A stretch of 64,000 bases of DNA from Arthrobacter celericrescens (GTDB lineage: Bacteria; Actinomycetota; Actinomycetes; Actinomycetales; Micrococcaceae). The stretch is from NCBI RefSeq assembly GCF_003614925.1, contig NZ_QYLP01000045.1, positions 40,842-104,841 of the forward strand. The letters are read 5' to 3'. Under the pieces are notes generated by a model. That model was not told the origin of the DNA. It was given only the letters and a program-made list of their open reading frames with translations, and searched no databases. How positions within the stretch are numbered: position 1 is the stretch's first letter; each line of letters starts with the position of its first letter. Made by a program: the position numbers and the translations under genes. Of the stretch, positions 1-9,700 are shown in pieces.

Positions 1-78
1 GCTGTTTGAGCCATAGCCATGCAGGCGGTTCACGGTCCGGCAACGGGCACCTCCTGGAGCAGGGCTGGGTGATGGATA

Positions 79-103
79 GGCCGCCGGCCGGGAGCCGGCG
101 GCC
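79..103 (-). terminator. Probable leuS transcription terminator hairpin
   Basis: A perfect 10-bp inverted repeat (79-88 with 94-103) with a 5-nt loop lies 9 bases past the leuS stop codon. No T-run follows it on the minus strand, so it is a GC-rich, U-poor hairpin of the kind common in actinobacteria. Bases 1-78 hold nothing else I can support. Confidence 0.6.
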
Positions 104-111
104 CTCCCCGG

Positions 112-2637
112 CTAGGCCGGGACGATGTTCACCAGTTTGGGGGCCCGCACGATCACCGTGCGGATGCCACGCCCATCGAGCGCACGTTGCACGTTGTCGC
201 TGGCCAGCGCCAGTTCGCGCAGCGCGTCCTCGGCAATGTCCGGGGAGACCTCGAGGCGGTCGCGGACCTTGCCCTGCACCTGGACGACGGCGGTGACCGT
301 TTCCTGGACCAGCAGCGACTCGTCGTGGACCGGCCAGCCCGCGTTCGCCACGGAGGCCGGGTGGCCCAGCTGGTTCCAGAGGTCCTCGGCCGTGTACGGG
401 GCGAAGAGGCTCAGGATCACGGCGACGGCCTCGGCGGCTTCGCGGACGGCAGGGTCCGATCCGCCGGCGCCGGAGTCGATGGTCTTGCGGGTGGCGTTGA
501 CCAGTTCCATCAGCTTGGCCACGACGACGTTGAACTTGTTGTTGTCCAGCAGTTCCGCGGCTTCGGCGATGGTTCGGTGCGTGACGGTGCGCAGGGCGCG
601 GTCGCCGCCGGAGAAGTCGACGCCGGGCGTGCTGCTGACGTCCTGGCCGAGCCGCCAGGCGCGGGCCAGGAACTTCGCCGAACCGGCCGGCGAAACGTCC
701 GCCCAGTCGACGTCGTCCTCCGGCGGGGAGGCGAACACCATGGTCAGACGGACGGCGTCGACGCCGAACTTGTCCAGCTGTTCGCCGAGATCCACACCGT
801 TGCCAAGCGACTTGCTCATGGCCTTGCCGCCGTTGAGCACCTGGCCCTGGTTGAGCAGGGCGCTGAACGGTTCATCGGCGTCCAGCAGGCCCATGTCGTG
901 CACGACCTTGGTGAAGAAGCGGGCGTAGAGCAGGTGCAGGATGGCATGCTCGACGCCGCCCACGTACTGGCCGACCGGCATCCACTCGTTGATCTTCGCC
1001 GGGTCGAAGGGGCCCTCGGTGAAGTGCGGGGAGACGAAGCGCAGGAAGTACCAGGACGAGTCCACGAAGGTGTCCATGGTGTCCGTGTCGCGCTGCGCGG
1101 CCCGGCCGCAATTGGGGCATTCCACGTTGACCCATTCCGCGGCGGCGGCCAGCGGGGAGGTGCCCTTCGGGGCGAGGGCTTCACCGCGCAGGTCTTCCGG
1201 CAGCGTGACGGGCAGTTGGTCGTCGGGGACCGGAACCTCGCCGCATTCGGCGCAGTGGATGATCGGGATCGGGGTGCCCCAGAAGCGCTGGCGGCTGAGC
1301 AGCCAGTCGCGCAGGCGGAAGTTCACGAACTTTTCGCCCGTGCCGAGCTGCTCGAGGATGCCGATTGCTGCAGGGATGGCCTCGGCCTTGGACAGGCCGT
1401 CAAGTTCGCCGGAGTTCTTCAGGGTGCCCTCGCCGGAGGTCGCGACGCCGCTCTCCGCCGGGTCCTCGCCGCCGGTCTCCAGGACGGCCCGGACGGGCAG
1501 CCCGAAGGCCTTGGCGAAGTCAAGGTCGCGCTGGTCGTGTGCCGGGACGGCCATGATGGCGCCGGTGCCGTAGTCCGCCAGGACGTAGTCGGCGGCCCAG
1601 ACCGGCAGCTTCTCGCCGTTGAGCGGGTTGATGGCGTAGCGGCCGGTGAAGACGCCGGTCTTCTCGCGTTCGGTGGACTGGCGCTCGATTTCGGAGAGGG
1701 CCTTGACCTTCTCACGGTAGGCCATGAGTTCGTCGTGCTGCTCCGGGGTGACCAGGTCCAGGGCCAGGTGGGCGTCGGCGGCGACGACGAAGAAGGTTGC
1801 CCCGTACAGGGTGTCCGGGCGCGTAGTGAAGACCGTGACTTCCTTCTCGGGACGGCTTCCGGCCGCCTCGATGACGAAGCGGACGTGGGCGCCCTCGGAG
1901 CGGCCGATCCAGTTCCGCTGCATGGCCAGGACTCGCTCGGGCCAGTGTCCCTGCAGCTCGGACATGTCATCCAGCAGGCGGTCGGCGTATTCGGTGATCT
2001 TGAAGTACCACTGGTTCAAGGACTTCTTGGTGACCGGGGTGCCGCAACGTTCGCAGGCGCCGTTGACGACCTGCTCGTTGGCCAGCACGGTCAGGTCCTT
2101 CGGGCACCAGTTGACCGGCGAGTCCTTGCGGTAGGCCAGGCCGCGTTCGTAGAAGCGCTTGAACAGCCACTGGGTCCAACGGTAGTACTCCGGGTCGGAA
2201 GTGTGCAGGCGGCGGGACCAGTCGGCGGAGATGGCGTACCGCTTGAACGACGCCGCCTGGGTGTCGATGTTGGCGTAGGTCCACTCGCTGGGGTGGGCGT
2301 TGCGCTTGATGGCTGCGTTCTCGGCGGGCAGGCCGAAGGAGTCCCAGCCGATCGGGTGCAGGACGTCGTAGCCCTTCTGGCGCAGGTAGCGCGCGACGAC
2401 GTCGCCCATGGCGAACGCCTCGGCGTGGCCCATGTGCAGGTCGCCGGAGGGGTACGGGAACATGTCCAGCACGTAACGACGCTCGCGGGAGCCGTCGTCG
2501 AGGGGGGTGAAGACCTTGAGGTCCTCCCACACCTGCGGCCATTTGGCCTCCATCGCGGCGAAGCTGTACACACCCTCCTCGGGGGTGTTCGCTGTTCCTG
2601 CCTGTGCTCCGGTTTCGGTCTCCGGGTGAACGCTCAC
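112..2637 (-). CDS. leuS: Leucyl-tRNA synthetase
   Basis: This class I aminoacyl-tRNA synthetase charges tRNA-Leu in the cytoplasm. The protein is 841 aa from the chosen GTG start, with the HIGH motif as HMGH at residues 68-71, the zinc-type cysteines around CERCGTP, a central CP1 editing domain and the second catalytic motif AMSKS ending at residue 610. I chose GTG at 2637 because AGAGGG lies 5 nt upstream. An upstream in-frame ATG at 2709 would put the attenuator hairpin inside the coding region and adds residues not expected of LeuRS. The gene is preceded by a leucine-rich leader peptide and a terminator hairpin, so its transcription is probably controlled by leucine-tRNA charging. The identification is certain; the start is likely. 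Confidence 0.96.
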   Translation of the reverse strand: MSVHPETETGAQAGTANTPEEGVYSFAAMEAKWPQVWEDLKVFTPLDDGSRERRYVLDMFPYPSGDLHMGHAEAFAMGDVVARYLRQKGYDVLHPIGWDSFGLPAENAAIKRNAHPSEWTYANIDTQAASFKRYAISADWSRRLHTSDPEYYRWTQWLFKRFYERGLAYRKDSPVNWCPKDLTVLANEQVVNGACERCGTPVTKKSLNQWYFKITEYADRLLDDMSELQGHWPERVLAMQRNWIGRSEGAHVRFVIEAAGSRPEKEVTVFTTRPDTLYGATFFVVAADAHLALDLVTPEQHDELMAYREKVKALSEIERQSTEREKTGVFTGRYAINPLNGEKLPVWAADYVLADYGTGAIMAVPAHDQRDLDFAKAFGLPVRAVLETGGEDPAESGVATSGEGTLKNSGELDGLSKAEAIPAAIGILEQLGTGEKFVNFRLRDWLLSRQRFWGTPIPIIHCAECGEVPVPDDQLPVTLPEDLRGEALAPKGTSPLAAAAEWVNVECPNCGRAAQRDTDTMDTFVDSSWYFLRFVSPHFTEGPFDPAKINEWMPVGQYVGGVEHAILHLLYARFFTKVVHDMGLLDADEPFSALLNQGQVLNGGKAMSKSLGNGVDLGEQLDKFGVDAVRLTMVFASPPEDDVDWADVSPAGSAKFLARAWRLGQDVSSTPGVDFSGGDRALRTVTHRTIAEAAELLDNNKFNVVVAKLMELVNATRKTIDSGAGGSDPAVREAAEAVAVILSLFAPYTAEDLWNQLGHPASVANAGWPVHDESLLVQETVTAVVQVQGKVRDRLEVSPDIAEDALRELALASDNVQRALDGRGIRTVIVRAPKLVNIVPA

Positions 2638-2707
2638 TGCTGCCCTCTTCTGTTCTTCCTTGGCTGTATGGCCTCCTGCTGCAGCCCCGGCACCTGCCCG
2701 GACACAC

Positions 2708-2731
2708 AAAAGCCCCTCGACAAGGAGGGGC
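2708..2731 (-). terminator. Attenuator hairpin in the leuS leader
   Basis: A perfect 7-bp stem (2712-2718 with 2725-2731) with a 6-nt loop is followed on the minus strand by TTTTGTGTGTC, the form of an intrinsic terminator. It sits between the leader peptide stop (2761) and the leuS start (2637). A competing hairpin can form just upstream at about 2734-2760, with CCGC-CGGTA and TACCG-GCGG arms. That pairing would be disturbed by a ribosome stalled on the leader peptide. Confidence 0.7.
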
Positions 2732-2760
2732 GGCCGCTCGGTAACTCCGGTACCGGGCGG

Positions 2761-2787
2761 CTAGCTAAGCAGAAGGATCGCACGCAT
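2761..2787 (-). CDS. leuS leader peptide (8 aa)
   Basis: An ATG-started 8-codon reading frame encodes MRAILLLS followed by TAG. Three consecutive leucine codons (CTT CTG CTT) fill positions 5-7. It lies 123 nt upstream of leuS and ends just before the mutually exclusive hairpins of the leader. A -10-like TAGAGT ends 6 nt before the ATG and there is no Shine-Dalgarno sequence, so it is probably translated from a leaderless mRNA. The layout matches ribosome-mediated attenuation: scarcity of charged tRNA-Leu would stall the ribosome and allow read-through into leuS. The peptide has no function beyond being translated, as far as can be inferred. Confidence 0.72.
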   Translation of the reverse strand: MRAILLLS

Positions 2788-2793
2788 GCCCCT

Positions 2794-2799
2794 ACTCTA
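2794..2799 (-). promoter_or_regulatory. -10 element of the leuS leader promoter
   Basis: TAGAGT on the minus strand ends 6 nt before the leader-peptide ATG, placing transcription start at or next to the A of the ATG. No convincing -35 hexamer is visible at the usual distance. Confidence 0.55.
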
Positions 2800-3133
2800 G
2801 CGCACCAAAGGCGCGGACCCTGGCCCGGCCGGCACGCATCCCCCCGTCCGACTGGCGTTCGTCCGCCGTCGTTTCGACGGGGGGTTCCTTGCCCGGGCGG
2901 TGCGAACGGCACGCGAGTACGCGAGTATGCAACCCGGCCCAAAAACAAGTACCGACCTTCATTGCCAACTTGCAAAGAGGAGTCCACTATGTTAGCAGGC
3001 CTGGGGGGAATGGAAAAAGGTCTCAGGGTTTGGAGCCTGAAATGTGCCTTTTGTCTGCCCTTTTCCCCATTAGTTCCGGGGACAGGAAAGCTGTCCCCCG
3101 CCCCGTCCGCAGCGAACAGTCCAGGCGTTAGCG
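2800..3133. other. Intergenic stretch between the leuS promoter and the RND cassette
   Basis: This is the longest gene-free stretch, about 330 bases, and part of it is visibly less GC-rich than its surroundings. It holds two things of note. At 2976-2982 AGAGGAG lies 6 nt before an ATG at 2989 whose frame runs to 3375, overlapping the first RND gene; its product has no recognisable homology and a CxxC (KCAFC). At 3078-3098 an 8-bp hairpin (GGGGACAG and CTGTCCCC, 5-nt loop) stands 35 nt before the RND start and could be a terminator of the short frame or an operator. No clear promoter for the cassette could be picked. Confidence 0.4.
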
Positions 3134-6100
3134 ATGTTCGGCGCTATAGCCCGGTTCAGCCTGCAGTTCCGGATCCTTGTGTTGGCCATCGCGGCCGCCG
3201 TCATCGGCTTCGGGCTGATCCAGATTCCCCGCATGCCGGTGGACGGCCTCCCCGAATTCGCCCCCGCCCACGTCGAGATCCAGACCGAGGCGCTGGGGCT
3301 TTCCGCCGTCGAGGTGGAGCAACTCATCACCACACCCATGGAAGCCGATCTGCTCAACGGCGTCCCGTGGCTTGAAGAAATCCGGTCCAAGTCCGTTCCG
3401 GGCCTGTCCTCCATTGAGCTCGTGTTCCGTCCGGGCACGGACGTGATGCGGGCCAGGCAGATGGTGGCAGAACGCATGACGCAGGCCCACGCCCTGCCCA
3501 ACGTGTCCTCTCCCCCGCTGATCATGCAGCCGCTGTCTTCAACCAGCCGGCTCCTCATGGTGCGGATGTCGTCCAAGGAGCTGTCAGGCATCGATATGTC
3601 GGTGCTGGCCCGTTGGAAGATCAAGCCGCGGCTCATTGGCGTCCAAGGCGTGGCCAACGTGTCGATCTGGGGGCAGCGTGAACAACAGCTCCAGGTGGAG
3701 GTCGACCCCACCACGCTGCGCGACAAGGGCGTAACCCTTGAGCAGATCATCAAGAGCGCAGGAAACGCCGTCTGGGTTTCCCCGCTGAGCTTCCTCGAAG
3801 CATCCACACCGGGCACCGGTGGCTTCATCGAGTCGTCCAACCAGCGCCTCGGCATCCAGCACGTCCTGCCGATCCGCAATCCCCAGGAACTGGCCCAGGT
3901 GCACATTGAGGATTCGGATCCGTCCCTGGTCCTGGGCGATGTGGCCACGGTGAAGGAAGACCACCAGCCCCTCATCGGCGATGCCGTTATCGGGCAGGAC
4001 CCGGGGCTGCTGCTGGTCATTGAGAAGTTCCCCGGCGCCAACACGCTCCAGGTGACCCAGGATGTCGAAGCCGCGCTGAAGGACCTGGAGCCTGGCCTGA
4101 CCGGCGTCCAACTGGACACCTCGGTATACCGGCCGGCATCAGCCCTGCAGGAAAATGTGGACCAGCTTGGCATCGCGTTGCTGATCAGCCTCATCCTGGT
4201 GGTCGCCCTGTTCTGGCTCCTGTTCAGGTCCTGGCGGGCGGCCCTGGTGGCCTTCGTGTCACTCTCGACGTCGGTGAGCGCCGCCGTGCTTGTCCTGGGG
4301 TGGCAAGGGGAAACGCTGAACGTCACAGTCCTGATAGGAGTCCTCCTGGCTGTGGCCCTGATCGTGGGAGACATCGTTGAGGACGTTCAAGCGCAACTGC
4401 GTGGCTCGAAGGTGCCGGAAGGAAGGCAACAGGACCGTGACTTCAAGTCGTACGTGACCGCTGTTGTCCGGTGGGTGCGTGTACCTCTCCTGCTCGCCTC
4501 CCTCACGCTCGTCCTGGTCATGGTGCCTGCTCTCTTCACCACAGGCATCGGGGCAGCCTTCTTCAGGCCCTTGGTCTGGGCAATGGCCCTGGCACTCCTG
4601 GCCGCGTTCGTCGTCGGCATCAGCGTGACCCCGGTCATGGTGCACCTGCTGCTGAAGCGCGGCGCGTTCGAACGGCTTGAATCGAGCCGCTTCAAGCGAG
4701 TCCGCCGCTACTACGGCGACCTCCTGGACCGCGGACGCCGGATGGTGCCCGCCGGTATTGCCGCAGTCGCCGTCGTCGGACTCGCCGGCCTGCTGGCCGC
4801 ATCCCAGCTCGCCGGCAACCGCGCAATCGTCCCGACGCTCCCGGACCGGACGCTCCTCGTCCAATGGGATGCCATGGCCGGAACCTCGACGGCCGAAGTC
4901 AGCAGGATCGCAGCGAGGGCAGCGGATGAACTGCGCAGCGTCTCCGGCGTCACCGGAGTGGGCGGCCACGTGGGGCGCGCCATCACGTCCGACCAAGTCG
5001 TAGGCAACAGTTCAGCCGAGCTATGGGTCTCGGTGGCCCGGAGCGCCGACTACCCACAGGTTGAAAGCGCCGTCCGGGAGATCGTCACCGGCTACCCGGG
5101 AATCGCCCAGAACATCACGAGCTACTCCCAGCAGCAGATCGGCGAAACCCGCGCTGGCGTCGAACCCGGTTTCACTGTGCGGGTCTACGGCACGGAAATG
5201 AACACACTGAACCAAAAGGCCGAAGAGGTCCGCCAGGCGCTGGCAAGCGTCAAGGGCCTCGACTCTCCGCGCCTCAGCTCGGCCCCCCGGCTTCCCGTCC
5301 TCGAGGTCGAAGTAGACCTGAAGGCAGCCCAGACGGCCGGCGTCAAGCCCGGCGACGCCCGACGGGCAGCGGCGACGCTCATGCAGGGCATCGTGGTCGG
5401 CAACCTGTTCGAGCAGCAGAAGGTCTTTGAAGTCGTGGTCCGCGGTACAGCCGACGTCCGCAACGACCTGACCAGCCTGCGTGAGCTTCTCGTGGACACC
5501 CCCGCTGGAGGCCATGTGAAACTCGGCGATATCGCCAACGTCCGGCTCGTCCCGAACGAAACCGTGGTCAACCACAACGCCACGAGCCGTTACATCGACA
5601 TCGTCGGCGACGTCAGCGGCCGCCCCCTGGGTGATGTCGAGCGCGACATCCAGGCCGCGATCCAGACCGTGCAGTTCCCGGTGGAGTACCACGCCGAGAT
5701 CCCGGCGAAGTACGACGAGCAACAGAACGCCGCCCTGCTCGCCTTGGGCATCGGTGGCGCTGCGCTCCTGGGCGTGCTCATCCTGCTGCAGACTGCCGTC
5801 CGCAGCTGGAAGACCGCGCTGGCCGCCTTCCTCGGCCTCCCGGCGGCGCTGTCCGGCGGTTTCCTTGCAGCCCTGCTGGCCGGCAGTTCCGTGTCGTGGA
5901 CGTCGCTGGCCGCCCTGGCCGTGCTGCTGGCGATCGCGGTCCGCAACACAGCGGCCTTTGCCGCAACCTGCGACCGTAGCTGGCGGGAGGTCCCCGGAGC
6001 CTCCCGTGCCGCGATGGTCATGGCGGCCGCCAGGGAACGCCTGGCTCCTGTGCTGAAAACCGCGGCCATCACCGCCGTCGTGCTCATCCCGATTGCCCTC

Positions 6101-6301
6101 TTCGGCGGGGCGGCAGGATCGGGTGCCGTGAGCCCGATGGCATTCATCATCGTCAGTGGCCTGGTGACCACGACGCTCTTCGCTCTCCTGGTGGTTCCCC
6201 TGGTGCTGCTGTGGTTCGGTCCCGAGCACGGTCCGGAGGACTGGGAAGCGATCTACCGTGTGGATATCCCTGCAACGCAGGTGAAGGTGGAAGCAAAATG
6301 A
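3134..6301 (+). CDS. RND efflux permease, CusA/CzcA-like, first of a tandem pair, proton relay degenerate
   Basis: The 1055-aa protein has the full RND layout: an N-terminal membrane helix, a large extracytoplasmic porter domain, a block of helices around residues 335-515, a second porter domain and a C-terminal helix block from about 870. The N-terminal region (VDGLPEFAPAHVEIQTEALG, then SAVEVEQLIT) is typical of the heavy-metal efflux branch. In helix 4 the motif reads IVGDIVEDVQA at 410-420, where its neighbour downstream has VVDDAIIDVEN. Thus the Asp at 412 and the Glu at 419, conserved and required in CzcA/CusA, are Gly and Gln. Helix 10 is also changed (VRNTAAFAATCDR against ARNGILLVNHFQH). 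It may be a non-pumping partner in a mixed trimer. No copper-type methionine triad could be identified, so the substrate is unknown. The next gene overlaps its stop by 4 nt. Confidence 0.88.
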   Translation: MFGAIARFSLQFRILVLAIAAAVIGFGLIQIPRMPVDGLPEFAPAHVEIQTEALGLSAVEVEQLITTPMEADLLNGVPWLEEIRSKSVPGLSSIELVFRPGTDVMRARQMVAERMTQAHALPNVSSPPLIMQPLSSTSRLLMVRMSSKELSGIDMSVLARWKIKPRLIGVQGVANVSIWGQREQQLQVEVDPTTLRDKGVTLEQIIKSAGNAVWVSPLSFLEASTPGTGGFIESSNQRLGIQHVLPIRNPQELAQVHIEDSDPSLVLGDVATVKEDHQPLIGDAVIGQDPGLLLVIEKFPGANTLQVTQDVEAALKDLEPGLTGVQLDTSVYRPASALQENVDQLGIALLISLILVVALFWLLFRSWRAALVAFVSLSTSVSAAVLVLGWQGETLNVTVLIGVLLAVALIVGDIVEDVQAQLRGSKVPEGRQQDRDFKSYVTAVVRWVRVPLLLASLTLVLVMVPALFTTGIGAAFFRPLVWAMALALLAAFVVGISVTPVMVHLLLKRGAFERLESSRFKRVRRYYGDLLDRGRRMVPAGIAAVAVVGLAGLLAASQLAGNRAIVPTLPDRTLLVQWDAMAGTSTAEVSRIAARAADELRSVSGVTGVGGHVGRAITSDQVVGNSSAELWVSVARSADYPQVESAVREIVTGYPGIAQNITSYSQQQIGETRAGVEPGFTVRVYGTEMNTLNQKAEEVRQALASVKGLDSPRLSSAPRLPVLEVEVDLKAAQTAGVKPGDARRAAATLMQGIVVGNLFEQQKVFEVVVRGTADVRNDLTSLRELLVDTPAGGHVKLGDIANVRLVPNETVVNHNATSRYIDIVGDVSGRPLGDVERDIQAAIQTVQFPVEYHAEIPAKYDEQQNAALLALGIGGAALLGVLILLQTAVRSWKTALAAFLGLPAALSGGFLAALLAGSSVSWTSLAALAVLLAIAVRNTAAFAATCDRSWREVPGASRAAMVMAAARERLAPVLKTAAITAVVLIPIALFGGAAGSGAVSPMAFIIVSGLVTTTLFALLVVPLVLLWFGPEHGPEDWEAIYRVDIPATQVKVEAK

Positions 6302-6774
6302 CACGTCGTCCATTGAATGGCCGCCAGGCGGCGGCCGGTGTGGCCAGTTCGCTCTGGCTGGCTCTCGGCTTGTTCCTCGTGTCAGGCTGCAGCCAGCCTG
6401 CGTCGGTGGCATCCTCGACGTCCTCGCACGCCGAGCAGGCAGCCAAGGTCGAAAAGAACAGCTCGACAGGGATTGCCAAGATCACGCTCTCCGAAAAGGC
6501 CATCAGTCGCTTGGACCTCAAGACGACCAAGGTCCAGGCCGGGGCGGGCGGCGCGGCCATCAGGCTGCCCTATGAGGCACTGCTCTACGACGCGAAGGGG
6601 GCGACATGGGTCTACACCAACCCGGAGCCGCGCGTCTACCAGCGGCAGGCGGTCACTGTGACACGCATTGAAGGGGGCACGGTCTTCGCTTCCGCCGGGC
6701 CGTCAGTGGGAACCGTGATCGTCACCACCGCAGCGGCAGAGCTCTTCGGCGCCGAATTCGACACGGCACACTGA
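6298..6774 (+). CDS. Short lipoprotein resembling an RND adaptor reduced to its terminal regions
   Basis: The ATG overlaps the stop of the preceding permease (ATGA), so the two are translationally coupled. The 158-aa product has a signal peptide with lipobox VSGC and would be lipidated at Cys31. The mature part starts with a linker and then reads like the start and end of CusB-type periplasmic adaptors: ITLSEKAISRLDLKTTKVQA, then LPYEALLYDAKGATWVYTNP and GTVIVTTAAAELFGAEF near the C-terminus. The long coiled hairpin and the lipoyl domain that reach an outer-membrane channel are absent. At less than half the usual 350-450 aa it may be a minimal adaptor suited to a monoderm envelope. Homology is judged from motif memory. 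Confidence 0.75.
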   Translation: MTRRPLNGRQAAAGVASSLWLALGLFLVSGCSQPASVASSTSSHAEQAAKVEKNSSTGIAKITLSEKAISRLDLKTTKVQAGAGGAAIRLPYEALLYDAKGATWVYTNPEPRVYQRQAVTVTRIEGGTVFASAGPSVGTVIVTTAAAELFGAEFDTAH

Positions 6775-6775
6775 C

Positions 6776-9700
6776 ATGCGCCGCATTGTTGCCGCCAGCC
6801 TGAGGTTCCGCTCAATCATCCTGGCACTTGCAGCGGTGCTCATGGTGGTGGGCAGCGCCCAGCTGAGCACGGCATCCGTGGACGTGTTTCCGGAGTTCGC
6901 TCCGCCGCGCGTCGAAATCCAAACGGCCTGCCTTGGCCTGACCGCCTCCGAGGTCGAACAACTCGTCACGGTGCCGCTTGAAGAGGCGTTCAACGGCATC
7001 GAGGGGCTGGACGAACTGCGATCCAAGTCGGTGTCGCAGCTGTCCTCCATCGTCCTGCTCTTCAAGCCGGGCACCGACCAACTCAATGCCAGGCAGCTCG
7101 TGTCGGAGAGGATGGCCACGGTCATCCCCACACTTCCGACCTGGGCCGCGCCGCCGGTGATGCTGCAGCCGCTCTCCTCGACGAGCCGCGCGATGAAGAT
7201 CGGGCTGTCCTCGGACACACGGTCACTCATGGAAATGTCGATGATCTCCTACTGGAACATCAGGGCGCACCTGCTCCGGGTCCCCGGCGTGGCCAACGTG
7301 GCCATCTGGGGTGAGCGGCTCCAGATGCTCCAGGTGCAGGCGGATCCCGTCCGGATGAAGGCACACAAGGTGAGCCTCGAGACGGTCATGACAGCGACCT
7401 CCGAAGCCCTCGACTCAGGCCTCCTTCAGTACACCCCCGGTTCGCTCATTGGCACCGGCGGCGCCCTGGAGACCCCCAGCCAGAGCCTCAGTATTCGGCA
7501 CGTCCAGGCCATCACCACCCCGGCGGACCTGGCCCAGGTCACCCTGGAGGAACGGCCAGGAGGTGCGCTGAAGCTTGGCGACGTGGCAAACGTGGTCGAG
7601 GATCACCAGCAGCTGATCGGCGACGCCGTGATCGACGGCGGCCCGGGAATCATGCTGATCGTGGAAAAGCTCCCGTGGGGCAACACCCTGGAGGTAACCA
7701 AGGGCGTTGAGGAAGTACTCAAGCAAATCGAACCCGGCCTGAGCGGGATCAAGGTGGACACCACCCTGTTCCGGCCCGCCACGTTCATCGAGGAATCCAT
7801 CCACAACCTCAGCCTGGCGCTCCTCTTTGGCTGCCTCCTGGTCATCCTGGTGCTCAGCCTCTTCCTGTTCCAGTGGCGTACGGCCTTCGTCAGCGTCGTG
7901 GCCATCCCGTTGTCGCTCATGGCCGCCTTGCTGGTCCTCTACTGGACCGGCGGCACAGTCAACACCATGGTGCTGGCCGGGCTGGTGATCGCCGTCGGAG
8001 TCGTGGTCGATGACGCCATCATCGACGTCGAAAACATCGTCCGGCGGCTGCGCAAGCACCGGGCCCACGGCGACGGCTCCGGCACGGCGCGCGTGGTGGT
8101 CAACGCCTCCATCGAGGTCCGTGGTCCGATCGTCTACGCGACGCTCATCATCATCGCCGCCACAGTGCCGATCTTCTTCCTGGACGGCCTCACCGGCGCC
8201 TTCTTCCGGCCGCTGGCCACTTCCTACACCTTGGCCGTGCTCGCCTCGATGGTCGTCGCGCTGACGGTGACGCCCGCGCTCGCCTTCATCTTCCTGCGCA
8301 ATGCACCGCTGGAAGACAAGGACCCGCCGGTGGTACGGGTGCTGAAGCGCTGGTACCACGCGGCCCTGCAGCCGGCCGTGAAGCATCCCGTCCCGGGTTA
8401 CGCCGCCGTCGGCGTGCTCGCCATCGCCGGTTTCGTCACTGCGCCCCTGCTGGGGCAGTCCCTGCTCCCCGAGTTCAAGGAGCGCGACTTCCTGATGCAC
8501 TGGATCACGCAACCGGGCACGTCCAATGCCGAGGAGGTCAGGGTCAGCCAAGCCGCGTGCAACGAGCTCATGACTATCCCCGGGGTTCGGAACTGCGGCT
8601 CCCACATCGGGCAGGCGTTCGCCGCCGACGAGGTGGTGGGCGTGAACTTCGGCGAAAACTGGATCAGCGTGGACCCGGCGGTCAACTACGACAAAACCCT
8701 GGCATCGATCCAGGAGGTCGTGGAAGGCTACCCCGGCATCAAGCGTGACGTTCAGACCTACCTGAAGGAACGCATCCGCGAGGTCCTGACCGGCAGCGGC
8801 TACGCGGTCGTAGTCCGTGTCTACGGCGACGACCTGACGGTGCTCCGGGCACAGGCAGACAAGGTCAAGAAGATCCTGGCCGAGGTGCCAGGCGCCCTGG
8901 GCGCCAAGGTGGAGCTCCAAGTCGAGGTGCCGCAGATCGACGTGCAGGTGGACCTTGCAAAGGCCAATCAGTACGGCCTGAAGCCCGGCGATGTCCGGCG
9001 CGTGGCCGCCACTCTTGTGGGGGGCGAGGAAGCCGGCGACATCTTCCGCGACAACAAGGCCTACGACGTGCAGGTCTGGAGTCCTCCGTCAACCCGCACG
9101 AGCGTCAGCAGCATCGAAAGCCTGCCCATCGACACCCCCTCCGGCCAGAAGATCCGGCTTGGCGACGTCGCTTCGGTGCAGGTCAAGCCGACGCCCAACC
9201 AAATTGAACGGACGGACGGGACCCGCCGCATCAACGTCAGCGCCAACGTCAAGGAAGGCGACCTGGCCGCCGTCGTCGAGAAGCTCAACGCCGGCCTCGC
9301 GACGATCGAGTTCCCCACCGGCTTCCACGCCGTGGTGCTCGGTGAGTACGCCGAACGCCAGGCTGCGTCCCAGCGGCTGCTGATCTTCGCCGCCGGTGCG
9401 GTGATCGCGATCTACCTGCTCCTGCAGGCCGCCTTCCGCAGCTGGCGCCTCGCGACGCTCATCATGTTGACGCTCCCCGTGGCACTGGTGGGCGGCATCC
9501 TTGCCGCCCTGCTGGGTGGCGGCATCCTGTCCCTCGGTTCGCTGGTGGGCTTCCTCACGGTGATGGGCATCGCCGCCCGGAACGGCATCCTGCTGGTCAA
9601 CCACTTCCAACACCTGGAGCAGCAGGAGGGCGAGGAGTTCGGCCATGCGCTGGTCATGCGCGGCGCGGCGGAAAGACTCTCGCCGATCCTGATGACGACG

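Noticed and set aside
2638..2831. T-box riboswitch upstream of leuS
   Set aside because: No T-box bulge sequence or specifier loop is present; the leader peptide with leucine codons explains the structure better.
187..3375. Very long plus-strand open frame over leuS
   Set aside because: It is antisense to leuS, lacks homology, has a composition set by the complementary codons and runs through the attenuator. The same reasoning removes other long antisense frames, such as those over carB (26151-29819), pyrC (31595-33295), mltG (41532-43511) and alaS (44163-46535).
6211..6297. N-terminal extension of the adaptor-like lipoprotein
   Set aside because: The frame is open to 6211, but that would bury the lipoprotein signal peptide. 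ATG 6298 overlaps the previous stop and puts the lipobox in the right place.
3134..6301. First RND permease as a pseudogene
   Set aside because: It is full length, in frame and well matched to its paralogue throughout; only the relay positions differ.
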